Source: CAZHVS01 sp964536015 (GTDB lineage Bacteria; Bacteroidota; Ignavibacteria; Ignavibacteriales; Ignavibacteriaceae). Taken from it: a stretch of 64,000 bases of DNA. Position 1 is the first letter of the stretch, and every line of letters starts with the position of its first letter. The DNA lies in NCBI GenBank assembly GCA_964536015.1, contig CAZHVS010000006.1:62001-126000 (forward strand). Direction: 5' to 3'. The notes beneath the pieces are model-generated. The model was not told where the DNA came from. It ran no database searches and was given only the letters and a program-made list of their open reading frames with translations. Both the position numbers and the translations under genes were made by a program. Shown in pieces: positions 55,260 through 63,997 of this stretch.

Positions 55260-56864
55260 ATGAAACGAAGGACTTTTTTTCTAATAATAATTTTATCAAA
55301 TATTATCCTACCTCACGGGCAAGGCACCCACCAATATTTGGTAAGGCAAGCTTATGCACTTCTCAAAGAATATTATGGAGCAGATATACCAATTATGGCT
55401 GACCATGTTGGTACTGGAGAAACAGGCAATGGTGGGTATTTTTGGCCAGGTGGTTTATTGGTTATTGGTGCACACCAGGAAGATTGTATTGATGCGACAA
55501 GTTTATATAATGGAGGGATTTTTGATTTTAAAACATCAAGTACACATTTTTGGGACCCTGATGGAGGAGACAATTCATTATTTGTTATAAATATTGTGGG
55601 AAATTATTCATTCTTAAATGCTTATAGTAAAGCAAAATTATATTTGTTTGGAGGTTATAATGAACTTAGAGTGTATAACCCTCAAAATAATGTAACTTAT
55701 GCTTATTCTCCCCCTCCCAATCTTTATGACTTTTATAAAAATGGAAATCTATATTGTAAAGGATTTTATTATGGACAAACTTATAATTTTTTATACCCTA
55801 TTAACCAAAACCAAGTTTTGCCTCAACAAGAGCGAGATGTGATTTTTTGGGAAATCTTAGGAAGAGTGTGCCATTTGTTAGGCGATATGACAGTACCCGC
55901 ACATACGCACAATGATCCCCATCCACCCATTCCGCTATTTACCGAAGGGGATTGGTATGAAAACTGGATGAATTTTTCCGGGACTTATGTGCAGTGGACA
56001 TATCAACATGCAATAACCCAAGGAGGATTAATAAACCCATATTTAAGCTCAAACCCGGTTAAGTATTTATTTTATTCTACGGCACAAATAGCAGGCTATT
56101 TTCCATGTGATGGTGCAAATGGAAATGAAGGGTATGGAACAAATGAACCTTTTACAAATTACCCCGGCTTGAATGAATTCATGATCAACTTGCACAATCA
56201 GTATGGTAATCCACCACAGGGAGGCATACTAAATATGCCACAATGGTTGGTACCCATTTCCAACAATTGTTTTGTATATGGTATGCGGGCTATAGCTGGA
56301 TTTTTATATTATTCTGCAGTTGAAGCCGGCTTAATAAATCCATTAATAAACAAAACCATTGCTTTAACGCCCTGCTTAAAAGGGAATAACAGTTTGGTTA
56401 TTGATTACAATGTTAATGGTAACTCCATTGGTCAGCAGTACACTACAAGTATTGGGCGTTATGACTCGTTTGAGGCTTCCATAAGTACACCTGCAGGATA
56501 TGTTTTTAGCTGTTGGAATGATGGCAATACAGATAATCCCAGAACTTTTACATACTCAAATTGTTCTAATAATTATTACGCAATTGTAAAACAAATAAAT
56601 GTTTCAAATAGTGCAACAGCGTTCAATAACAATAGTCAGAGAAAGGTTATAAGAACAGTTAATGGGAACCTTCATAAAGTATCTGAAAGTATGAACAAAG
56701 TCTGGTATGAGATAAGTACAGATAATGGCATAAACTGGAGCCTTGCAAATAACGGACAACCATTAACTACAAATGATGCAAAAAATCCATCAATAGTTCC
56801 AATTAATTCTTCAACTGTTGCTATTGCATTCCAGCAAAATACAGGCACATCAAATAATATATAA
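55260..56864 (+). CDS. secreted zinc-dependent phospholipase C-like protein, truncated
   Basis: 534 aa. A signal peptide (RRTFFLIIILSNIILPHGQG) is followed by a domain resembling zinc-dependent phospholipase C/S1-P1 nuclease. It has an early His (GTHQYLVRQAY), GAHQEDC, STHFWDPDGG and the core RVCHLLGDMTVPAHTHND (HxxxD plus His). After about residue 360 come beta-rich regions, including the start of a BNR-like repeat (KVWYEISTDNGINWSLANN). The protein then stops abruptly. A T9SS sorting domain lies just downstream in another frame (56881-57150), so the C-terminus was probably lost by deletion and frameshift, and secretion through T9SS would fail. Confidence 0.72.
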   Translation: MKRRTFFLIIILSNIILPHGQGTHQYLVRQAYALLKEYYGADIPIMADHVGTGETGNGGYFWPGGLLVIGAHQEDCIDATSLYNGGIFDFKTSSTHFWDPDGGDNSLFVINIVGNYSFLNAYSKAKLYLFGGYNELRVYNPQNNVTYAYSPPPNLYDFYKNGNLYCKGFYYGQTYNFLYPINQNQVLPQQERDVIFWEILGRVCHLLGDMTVPAHTHNDPHPPIPLFTEGDWYENWMNFSGTYVQWTYQHAITQGGLINPYLSSNPVKYLFYSTAQIAGYFPCDGANGNEGYGTNEPFTNYPGLNEFMINLHNQYGNPPQGGILNMPQWLVPISNNCFVYGMRAIAGFLYYSAVEAGLINPLINKTIALTPCLKGNNSLVIDYNVNGNSIGQQYTTSIGRYDSFEASISTPAGYVFSCWNDGNTDNPRTFTYSNCSNNYYAIVKQINVSNSATAFNNNSQRKVIRTVNGNLHKVSESMNKVWYEISTDNGINWSLANNGQPLTTNDAKNPSIVPINSSTVAIAFQQNTGTSNNI

Positions 56865-56880
56865 TTGATAACCTACGAAA

Positions 56881-57150
56881 TCTCCAATAAATTTTCTATT
56901 ATCTCAAAACTATCCAAACCCATTCAATCCTGTTACAGCAATAAACTACCAGTTACCAGAGGCAGGACTCGTAACCCTAAAGGTTTACGATATCCTTGGC
57001 AACGAAGTAGCAAAACTTGTAAATGATTTTAAGAATCAAGGGAGATATACAGTTCAGTTCGATGGAAGTAAACTTTCAAGCGGAGTGTACCTGTACAAGA
57101 TACAAACAACGGGTTATACCAGTACAAACAAAATGATATTAATAAAATAA
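56881..57150 (+). pseudogene. detached T9SS sorting domain remnant
   Basis: An open frame without a start codon encodes NFLLSQNYPNPFNPVTAINY, then LVTLKVYDILGNEVAKLV and GVYLYKIQTTGYTSTNKMIL, ending in K and TAA at 57148. This is a complete type A T9SS sorting domain. It is in frame +1 relative to the phospholipase-like gene, with TGA (56866) and TAA (56869) between them. It is best read as the lost C-terminus of that gene. Confidence 0.85.
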
Positions 57151-57240
57151 AAACCTCAACTCCCTCAATTTTCCCACTTTTCCCAAAGGGGGAAAACCGA
57201 AGGGACAAACAAATTCATTAATAAAAAAAGGACAAACATT
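57151..57240. other. intergenic stretch with a C/G-tract inverted repeat
   Basis: TTTTCCC at 57178-57184 and GGGAAAA at 57190-57196 form a 7-bp stem with a 5-nt loop and no following T-run, so a terminator is unlikely. It may be a copy of a dispersed repeat. AAAAGGAC precedes the next ATG. Confidence 0.3.
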
Positions 57241-57714
57241 ATGTTACCTAACAAAATCAGTGCAGTAATGGAAGACAAAGTAATTAATGATGTAAACACA
57301 AAAGTGGATGAAATTAAATCAATGCTACCATTCCTGCTTGACCTTACACCTGAAGAAAGAAAAGCATTACCAAAACTTGGAGATAAAAACCTGATGTTTG
57401 TTACAAAGGCTTTAGACCTTGTGAAAAAAGATTTCAGTTTTATGCCCGGCAATTTTGATATTGGAAAGATGGAAAAAGATACTAATCTCTTTGCACAAAT
57501 GTTAAGAATACGAACTGAAATTGGAAAACTGCATGAAATTATAGATGATACAGTATTAGAAATAGGGAGCGAAGCATATTCGGCTGCTTTGGTAATTTAT
57601 GATAATGCTAAACGGAATGGAAAAAACACCTTAGGAATGGATGGAGTTCTGGACGAATTGAGCAGAAGGTTTTACAAAAAAACTCCTCAGCCTAAACCAG
57701 ATCAGCCAAAGTAA
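57241..57714 (+). CDS. conserved-looking cytosolic protein of unknown function
   Basis: 157 aa, mostly helical, without signal or membrane segment. Distinctive stretches are MLPFLLDLTPEERKALPKLG, a middle QMLRIRTEIGKLHEIIDDT, and VLDELSRRFYKKTPQPKPDQ at the end. It resembles a family of small helical proteins common in Bacteroidota-like genomes, recalled from sequence pattern only, with no known function. It has an AAAAGGAC site 9 nt before the ATG. It lies in the accessory stretch between a pseudogenised T9SS gene and repeats. Confidence 0.7.
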   Translation: MLPNKISAVMEDKVINDVNTKVDEIKSMLPFLLDLTPEERKALPKLGDKNLMFVTKALDLVKKDFSFMPGNFDIGKMEKDTNLFAQMLRIRTEIGKLHEIIDDTVLEIGSEAYSAALVIYDNAKRNGKNTLGMDGVLDELSRRFYKKTPQPKPDQPK

Positions 57715-58147
57715 ACCTAATAAGAAATAAGAGATTGATTTCTTCTGTCAAGATGACATAACTATTCGTTTTTAGCGAATTTTCTGGGTAAAAAGTGAGG
57801 ATTGTCCCACTTTAAACGAGGGTGATCCCATTCAAAAGAAGTTAACCACATCCTAAGTGAGGTTATTGTAATTTGTGGTGAGGTTGTTCCTGCTTAAACA
57901 AGGACAACCTCATTTGCCACAAACCTGGTCCTGTTTCAGAAACGCCAACATATCTTTTCCCTCAAACAACTGTCAAAAAAGTGACAAGGTTTTTATTAAA
58001 ATCCATTTCCTTAAAGATATTTCCTGTAATAATTTCTACTACATGATTATCACAAAAATTACTGTTTTAAACTTGCAGTTAAGAAGTTATGTTTTCATCA
58101 AAGTTTTTATTAATTACATTATTCATTAACAAAATATTGGAGTAAAA
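57715..58147. other. 433-bp intergenic region with repeats, upstream of second gdhA
   Basis: No convincing gene. It holds degenerate short units built on GAGG, GTT and TCC tracts (57800-57900) and the larger inverted repeat at 57872-57923. Two small hairpins follow: ATTCG/CGAAT near 57773 and TGTCA/TGACA near 57970. The last ~170 bp are plain AT-rich sequence that should contain the gdhA promoter; TTGGAG lies just before the ATG. Confidence 0.5.
57872..57923. repeat. 52-bp imperfect inverted repeat
   Basis: TTTGTGG then TGAGGTTGT pairs with ACAACCTCA then CCACAAA, giving 16 bp of stem broken by a 4-nt bulge (TTTG) on one side. The loop is about 16 nt. No T-run follows. It might be an operator, a folded RNA element or a mobile-element relic. 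Confidence 0.6.
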
Positions 58148-59509
58148 ATGTCCCAGTACACAAAAGATCTTATTGCCGAAGTAAAGGCAAAAAATCCTGC
58201 AGAACCTGAATTCCACCAGGCGGTTACCGAAGTAGCTGAATCACTTGATTTAGTATTCGAACGCCATCCTGAATACAGAGCAGCAAAAATTCTTGAAAGA
58301 ATTATTGAACCGGAACGCGTTATTATGTTCCGTGTTCCCTGGGTTGATGAACAAGGTGAAGTTCATATTAACCGTGGCTTTAGAATTGAAATGAACAGCG
58401 CTATTGGACCTTACAAAGGCGGATTAAGATTCCATCCATCAGTTAACCTTGGCATTTTAAAATTCTTAGCATTCGAACAGGTATTCAAAAACAGTTTAAC
58501 TACTCTTCCAATGGGCGGCGGCAAAGGCGGAAGCGATTTCGATCCGAAAGGAAAATCTGACTTAAAGATTATGAGATTCTGCCAGGCATTTATGCAGGAA
58601 TTATTCCGTCATATAGGTCCTGATACAGACGTACCTGCAGGGGATATTGGTGTTGGTGGAAGAGAAATTGGTTATATGTTTGGTATGTACAAAAAATTAA
58701 GAAATGAATTCACCGGTGTTCTTACCGGAAAAGGTTTGAACTGGGGCGGTTCACTCATTCGTCCTGAAGCTACCGGATACGGTGCAGTTTATTTTGCTGC
58801 AGAAATGCTTGCAACAAAAAACCAGACACTTGAAGGAAAAACCTGTCTTGTTTCCGGAAGTGGAAATGTAGCACAGTTTACAGTTCAAAAAATTAATCAA
58901 CTTGGCGGCAAAGCAATTACATTATCAGATTCCAACGGTTACATTCTTGATGAAGAAGGAATTAACGAAGAAAAATTAAAATTCGTTATGGACTTAAAGA
59001 ATGTAAAACGCGGAAGAATTAAAGAATACTGTGATAAATATAAGAATGCACAATACTTTGCAATCGATCCAAAACTTGATTACAATCCTTTATGGGATCA
59101 CAAAGCAGATTGTGCTTTCCCGAGTGCAACACAAAATGAAATAAACGGAAAAGATGCTGCTAACCTTATTAAGAATGGTGTTTATGTTGTTAGTGAAGGT
59201 GCTAATATGCCTACCACAATTGACGGCGTAAACTTATTCCTCGATAAGAAAATTTTATACGGTCCTGGCAAAGCTGCTAATGCTGGTGGAGTTGCTACAT
59301 CAGGACTTGAAATGTCACAAAACAGTATGAGAATGGGCTGGTCAAGAGAAGAAGTTGACAGCAAATTAAGAACAATCATGAAGAACATTCATAAGAACTG
59401 TTTTGAAACTGCAGAAAGATTTGGAACTCCTGGAAACTATGTTAACGGTGCAAACATTGCAGGTTTCTTAAAAGTTGCAGATGCAATGATTGACCAGGGC
59501 GTCGTATAA
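58148..59509 (+). CDS. gdhA: glutamate dehydrogenase, NADP-type (second copy)
   Basis: 453 aa. The catalytic half is nearly the same as the copy at 47675 (INRGFRIEMNSAIGPYKGG, LPMGGGKGGSDFDPKGKSD, PAGDIGVGGREIG), but the Rossmann half differs: VSGSGNVAQFTVQKINQLGG then TLSDSNGYILDEEGINEEKL. The SDSxG sequence after the second strand matches NADP-dependent enterobacterial GDH, so NADPH-linked ammonia assimilation is likely. It is separated from the first copy by about 9 kb. It has its own terminator and a long upstream region, suggesting independent regulation. Confidence 0.94.
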   Translation: MSQYTKDLIAEVKAKNPAEPEFHQAVTEVAESLDLVFERHPEYRAAKILERIIEPERVIMFRVPWVDEQGEVHINRGFRIEMNSAIGPYKGGLRFHPSVNLGILKFLAFEQVFKNSLTTLPMGGGKGGSDFDPKGKSDLKIMRFCQAFMQELFRHIGPDTDVPAGDIGVGGREIGYMFGMYKKLRNEFTGVLTGKGLNWGGSLIRPEATGYGAVYFAAEMLATKNQTLEGKTCLVSGSGNVAQFTVQKINQLGGKAITLSDSNGYILDEEGINEEKLKFVMDLKNVKRGRIKEYCDKYKNAQYFAIDPKLDYNPLWDHKADCAFPSATQNEINGKDAANLIKNGVYVVSEGANMPTTIDGVNLFLDKKILYGPGKAANAGGVATSGLEMSQNSMRMGWSREEVDSKLRTIMKNIHKNCFETAERFGTPGNYVNGANIAGFLKVADAMIDQGVV

Positions 59510-59547
59510 AACCTCTTTCAGACATAATAAAAATCAAGTAAAACTTG

Positions 59548-59575
59548 AGCCTCGCATACTTGCGGGGCTTTTTTA
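59548..59575 (+). terminator. intrinsic terminator after second gdhA
   Basis: The stem AGCCTCGCA/TGCGGGGCT has a 4-nt loop, one G-U pair and a following T-run, 39 bp after the gdhA stop. Confidence 0.9.
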
Positions 59576-59616
59576 TATATTATATATTATAATCTATCGA
59601 GAAAACAATTTAAAAA

Positions 59617-59647
59617 ATGCCGTGCAGTTTTTTCAACTGCACGGCAT
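59617..59647 (-). terminator. intrinsic terminator for the minus-strand T9SS gene
   Basis: A perfect 13-bp stem (ATGCCGTGCAGTT and its complement) has a 5-nt loop. Read on the minus strand it is followed by TTTTTT. It lies 22 bp after the stop of the VCBS-repeat protein gene. Confidence 0.9.
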
Positions 59648-59669
59648 GAAAAATTAAATTAGGTTTAAA

Positions 59670-61514
59670 TTACTTGAGTAATTGCATCTTAATTGATTTA
59701 GCAAAGTTACCGAATTTCATTTCTGCAATGTAATTACCACTTGCTACTTGTTGCCCCAAATCATTTGTTCCGTTCCAGGTTATTTCATATGAACCTTTCT
59801 TCATATTATTGCTAAGCAAAGTAGCAACCTGGTTTCCAAGCATATCGTAAATTCTGATTACAATATTTTCATCTACAGGAAGTGAAAATCTTATAGATGT
59901 TGAAGGGTTGAATGGGTTAGGATAATTTTGTTCTAATACAAAATCATCGGGTGTAATTATATTAAGTTCTCTTGCTTCAATTCCACTAGCAGTATTAGAT
60001 TCAAGTAATCTGAAATTAATTTGTCTTGTATTAAGAACTTTTTTTGTTGAATCCAAATTATATTTAGCTGAATCAACTAACCAGTGATAATATTTAAGAG
60101 TTACTGAATCGTAAACACTCTGGTAAGCTAAAGCAACTTCCTGTTTACCATCCCCATCGCTATCAAAACCGGCATACATTCTTGACACAAAGGGACTTTC
60201 AGTCTTGACAGTATCTTTTCTTGTACCAAGAGAATCCCTTATTTCCATACTATACCATACATAAGGAAGTGGAGCTGCCCATGCAACTGATGTTGTATAA
60301 CTTGTAGAATCTAATAAATTTCCCGTTCCTTTATATTCAACAGAGGTTAATGTATATTGGTTTGTTCCACCAAGAAGAATTTCCTGTCTGCCATTACCAT
60401 TCAAATCAGCAGCGCCAATGCCCCAGAATGAGCCAGAATTAACACCAATTAACTGCCAGAGATTTGAACCGATAACTGCGCCTTTAGACTTTTCCCAAAC
60501 ATAAAGACCAGTATCGTTAGCCCCTAAAGAAATTAAAGCTAAAGCATAAGGATAATATCCTGTTCCTCCATAAAGAATACCAGCAATTTCCTGTCTTCCA
60601 TCGCCATTAACATCAACTTTTTGAATTCCCATATAGGAAACCATATCCTGATTTTCAGGTTTAAAGAATTCTGTATAATAACCTGTTAATGAATCAGGAT
60701 ATTGATAAGAATCTGCTCCACGAGGTTTAATACCCCAGAAGCCCCAGAAATTCCAATGATGGTTTACAATAGTTTTTTTGTTATTTCCTAAATTAACAAG
60801 TGTTGAGTGCCATGGAGAAGCAGAAAATCTTTTACTGTTAAATGGAACAACAGCTGGATCACCACCTTCAAGCTGCCAGCTTGCAAAACCAGGGAATGAA
60901 CCTAAAACACCAAGAATGTAAACGTTAACATCACGATTAGACATAATTAATTCATCTTTTCCATCGCCATCAAAATCTTCTACCGATCCAACTTCTCTGT
61001 TTGTTCTAAATGCACCAACACCCTGACCTGAGAACTGAGTAGGAGACAAAGTAAATGCAGGAGCAGTACCATAAGTGTTATTTCCTGTACATTCATAAAC
61101 AACAACTTCCAGATCTGCAGTACCGTTAGAGAGAGGGAAAATGATTTCTTTATTGCCATCACCATCTAAATCTCCAGTACGAACCCATCTTGGTGTACTT
61201 CCACTGTTTGTATTTCCATTATATCTTGAGGGTGAAGACCAAACAAGCTGCAAAGTGCTTGGAGGTGTTAATTCAAATACATGAACACGACCACCATTTG
61301 TATAGTCTGTGATAATAAAATCCACTTTACCATCTTTATCAACATCATCAACCCAGATATTTCTTGCACCTTTATCAGTTGACCATGGGCGGAGAGTATC
61401 AACGCCTGTCAAGGTTGTACAATTGTTAACGACAATTTCATTTACCTGTGTTTGAGCAAAAGATAATCCAAGCCCAAGTACAACTAATGAAACAATGAGT
61501 ATAATTTTTTTCAT
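59670..61514 (-). CDS. secreted T9SS protein with VCBS/FG-GAP repeats
   Basis: 614 aa. A signal peptide (KKIILIVSLVVLGLGLSFAQ) precedes at least six Ca2+-binding-like repeats with DxDxDG cores (DVDKDGKVDF, DLDGDGNKEI, DFDGDGKDEL, DVNGDGRQEI, DLNGNGRQEI, DSDGDGKQEV), spaced as in an integrin-like beta-propeller. The C-terminal ~85 residues form a T9SS type A sorting domain (EQNYPNPFNPSTSIRFSL to GNYIAEMKFGNF). It is expected on the cell surface or released. Its binding partner is unknown. It lies 32 bp after the TPR gene. Confidence 0.9.
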   Translation of the reverse strand: MKKIILIVSLVVLGLGLSFAQTQVNEIVVNNCTTLTGVDTLRPWSTDKGARNIWVDDVDKDGKVDFIITDYTNGGRVHVFELTPPSTLQLVWSSPSRYNGNTNSGSTPRWVRTGDLDGDGNKEIIFPLSNGTADLEVVVYECTGNNTYGTAPAFTLSPTQFSGQGVGAFRTNREVGSVEDFDGDGKDELIMSNRDVNVYILGVLGSFPGFASWQLEGGDPAVVPFNSKRFSASPWHSTLVNLGNNKKTIVNHHWNFWGFWGIKPRGADSYQYPDSLTGYYTEFFKPENQDMVSYMGIQKVDVNGDGRQEIAGILYGGTGYYPYALALISLGANDTGLYVWEKSKGAVIGSNLWQLIGVNSGSFWGIGAADLNGNGRQEILLGGTNQYTLTSVEYKGTGNLLDSTSYTTSVAWAAPLPYVWYSMEIRDSLGTRKDTVKTESPFVSRMYAGFDSDGDGKQEVALAYQSVYDSVTLKYYHWLVDSAKYNLDSTKKVLNTRQINFRLLESNTASGIEARELNIITPDDFVLEQNYPNPFNPSTSIRFSLPVDENIVIRIYDMLGNQVATLLSNNMKKGSYEITWNGTNDLGQQVASGNYIAEMKFGNFAKSIKMQLLK

Positions 61515-61546
61515 AGTGACTCCAATTATTTAGTTATTAATTTATT

Positions 61547-62233
61547 TTACTCAACTTGAGCGAGATAACGCTCGACATCTCGTGAGTAGGACGAATTTGT
61601 ATAATCTTTTTTTATTTTATCGAAAAATTCTTTAGCTTTTTCTTTGTTGCCGAGTGAAAGATAATCAATTCCTGCATTAAGTAAATACTGCGGGTTAAGC
61701 ACATTAGACTTATTTACATTTGCAGCTTTTACATAAAACTCAGCAGCTTCTTCAAAATTCTTTTTAGCTTCAAAGCAGGCAGCTTTACCCGCATACGCAG
61801 TAGCTTCAAACAATTCGTTGCTGCCACTATAGTCATCATAAAATTTTAATGCATCATCAAATTTACCAAGGAAGTAATAAGCATTTGCAAGATAGATTTT
61901 TGCAGTTTCACCGCTCTCAGTACTTCCATACTCGTCAATAATTTTCTTTAAACCAACAATTTTTGTGTTTGGTCTTCCTTGAATAGCTTCAAGATATGAA
62001 CCCATATCGTATAAATTAATTACCCTTGCTAATTCAAGACTTGCCTTTTCATTATTTGAATTTTTATTCTGAATATAGAAATAGATTAACAAAGCAACTG
62101 CAGCAACAACACCAAGTGCAATAAAAATATTTTTCTGAAATTCTTCATAAAAAGTTCTAACCTGATAATAAAACGTTACCAGTTTATCTTCTTTAATTTC
62201 TTTTTTTGAAAGTTTCTTCTTTCTTCCGATCAT
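61547..62233 (-). CDS. membrane-anchored TPR protein
   Basis: 228 aa. A lysine-rich cytosolic start (GRKKKLSKKEIKEDKLV) leads to one membrane helix (about 38-55, IFIALGVVAAVALLIYFYI) and then TPR-like helix pairs (AKIYLANAYYFLGKFDDALK, AAEFYVKAANVNKSN, DYLSLGNKEKAKEFFDKI). The layout resembles YfgM/BamD-type periplasmic scaffold proteins. A role in protein complex assembly is likely; no closer assignment is possible. It lies between a PHP-domain gene and a T9SS gene on one strand. Confidence 0.8.
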   Translation of the reverse strand: MIGRKKKLSKKEIKEDKLVTFYYQVRTFYEEFQKNIFIALGVVAAVALLIYFYIQNKNSNNEKASLELARVINLYDMGSYLEAIQGRPNTKIVGLKKIIDEYGSTESGETAKIYLANAYYFLGKFDDALKFYDDYSGSNELFEATAYAGKAACFEAKKNFEEAAEFYVKAANVNKSNVLNPQYLLNAGIDYLSLGNKEKAKEFFDKIKKDYTNSSYSRDVERYLAQVE

Positions 62234-62261
62234 TAATACTCCTAAACAATCATTACATTAA

Positions 62262-63311
62262 CTAAACACCAACCCGGATATGGTTTGAAAATATCCAGGC
62301 TTTATTATCAATATAAACTTCAACCCGGTAAATTCCTTTTTGATCAATAACAAATTCTGCGTCAGCATTATCAAGCTGATCACAAATCTTTCCGTTACGC
62401 AATAGTTTTATTGATCCTGAACTACTGGGAAGAAATACTCTTAATTTGATCTTTGCCGGAAAGTCGATGCTGTCGCCCATCTGGTAGATTTTTCTGCCGC
62501 TTTCTGCAAAAAATCTAAATCCTGATGCGTCTCCGTGATAATAATTCGAGACGAAGCATCTTCCGGCAGACAAAGAACTTAAAATAATAGACTTAGCAGT
62601 CTGTATTTTTTTGTTATCCCTGCTAATTTCTATTTTTTCACTTGCTAAAATATGAGTTCTAACCGACTTGAACAATACTTTATAAGGAAAAACTTCAACC
62701 TCAAAAAAGCCAAGTAAATTCACTTTATGTGCATGAGCATCAACTCCACCTATTCCAACAACCTTACGTTCAAGATTCAATTTATCCCAAACATTTAATG
62801 TCTCCTGACTTGGTCCGACTATAGTTTTTAATGGATGCATAAACGATTGATACTTGTTTTGTTCAGTAAGATTTTCCATCCATTCGGACATATGATTCCA
62901 GATTTCTATTCCGGTAAAATCATCAATCTCCCAGTCAGTCCATGGATAAGGTGGATGTTCTTTCATTGAAGAACGTTTTTCATGCGGATGAGCTATAAAG
63001 CCAATTCCTCCTGCTTCTTTTACAAAACGAACATATTTTTTTGCAGGAAGGCGTGTTGAAAAAGTATCATTAATTCCTACTGCAAGGTAATGATTTTTGT
63101 TTTCCTTGTCGTTGATTTCGCACCCAACAAGTAAAAGGGTCCTACCATAAAATCCTTCATAACCTTCATTCAATGCACGCAGTGTATTGTGGTCGGTTAA
63201 TACAATAAAATCAAGTCCAGCTTCACTTGCAATATTTGCAATATCATCAGCTTTCCCGGAGCCATCCGAAAAGATAGAGTGAATATGTAAAGCGCCAACG
63301 TACTCGTTCAT
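62262..63311 (-). CDS. PHP-domain metal-dependent phosphoesterase-like protein
   Basis: 349 aa. The PHP opening GALHIHSIFSDGSGKADDIA and FIVLTDHNTLRA carry the HxH and DH metal ligands, with the later GFIAHPHEKRS and VGIGGVDAHAH supplying more His/Asp. A C-terminal ~90-residue beta-rich domain (KIKLRVFLPSSSGSIKLL and YRVEVYIDNKAWIFSNHI) is added. Related proteins are predicted phosphoesterases of unknown substrate. No signal peptide is evident. It is 28 bp upstream of the membrane TPR gene. Confidence 0.85.
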   Translation of the reverse strand: MNEYVGALHIHSIFSDGSGKADDIANIASEAGLDFIVLTDHNTLRALNEGYEGFYGRTLLLVGCEINDKENKNHYLAVGINDTFSTRLPAKKYVRFVKEAGGIGFIAHPHEKRSSMKEHPPYPWTDWEIDDFTGIEIWNHMSEWMENLTEQNKYQSFMHPLKTIVGPSQETLNVWDKLNLERKVVGIGGVDAHAHKVNLLGFFEVEVFPYKVLFKSVRTHILASEKIEISRDNKKIQTAKSIILSSLSAGRCFVSNYYHGDASGFRFFAESGRKIYQMGDSIDFPAKIKLRVFLPSSSGSIKLLRNGKICDQLDNADAEFVIDQKGIYRVEVYIDNKAWIFSNHIRVGV

Positions 63312-63394
63312 ATTTTTATATAATTTTAGTTTAAGCTACAAAAATTTATTAATAAAAATAATGCTTAAAAACACTCTGTTAATTTTGAATGAAA

Positions 63395-63997
63395 TTAGTT
63401 TAATCTCGTGATTCCATCTTTTGCAAGTTGTGCAGCTTCAGTACCAGGAAATTTATCAACTATTTCTTTAAAGATTTGCTTCGCTTTTTCTTTATCCCCT
63501 TTTTGTGCAGCAATAGCACCAAGGTTATACATCGCCTGAAGATTTTTTGGTTCAATTTTTAAAATTTGTTTTGTTGTCAATTCTGCATTTACATAATCCT
63601 GTTTAAGATAATAAGCATTTGTTACACCAAACAAAATATCAACACGTCTGGAATCTTTTTTAAGTATCATCTGGTAATATTTTAATGCTTCATCTGGTTT
63701 GTGTCCCATAGCAAGCATATCGGCATATTCACGCATTGAAAGAGTATCTTCAGGATTTGCTTCTATTTTCTTTTGCATTTGCATCATCATATGTTTTACA
63801 TTTTCCATCACATCATCAGAACCGTGACCGCTCATCTGTTCTTTCATGCTTTTATGTATTTCATCTTCTGGCATCTGAGAAGAATTATTCTTTGTTTCAT
63901 CTTTTTTGTTTGATGAATTGGAAAAAATAATTACACCAGCAATTAATGCGATTGCAAATAACGGCAATGCTATTTTCGGAGAAAATTTATTATTCAT
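63395..63997 (-). CDS. membrane-anchored TPR protein, near window edge
   Basis: 200 aa from the ATG at 63997; a start beyond the window cannot be excluded because only 3 bp are visible upstream. An N-terminal hydrophobic helix (KIALPLFAIALIAGVIIF) is followed by a charged, methionine-rich linker (MEQMSGHGSDDVMENVKHMM-like) and TPR repeats (ALKYYQMILKKDSRRVDILF, NLQAMYNLGAIAAQKGDKEK). It resembles CcmI/NrfG-type TPR proteins in layout, but no catalytic motif is present. It is probably anchored in the inner membrane. Confidence 0.78.
   Translation of the reverse strand: MNNKFSPKIALPLFAIALIAGVIIFSNSSNKKDETKNNSSQMPEDEIHKSMKEQMSGHGSDDVMENVKHMMMQMQKKIEANPEDTLSMREYADMLAMGHKPDEALKYYQMILKKDSRRVDILFGVTNAYYLKQDYVNAELTTKQILKIEPKNLQAMYNLGAIAAQKGDKEKAKQIFKEIVDKFPGTEAAQLAKDGITRLN

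Noticed and set aside
55063..55299. Minus-strand frame of 78 codons
   Set aside because: It is antisense to the lipoprotein tail and the signal peptide of the next gene; it has no recognisable domain.
57800..57925. Possible CRISPR array
   Set aside because: The repeat units are degenerate and adjoin without unique spacers of even length; no cas gene is in the window.
57875..58129. Plus-strand frame of 84 codons before the second gdhA
   Set aside because: Its GTG start lies inside the inverted repeat, it has no ribosome site, and the product looks like translated AT-rich spacer.
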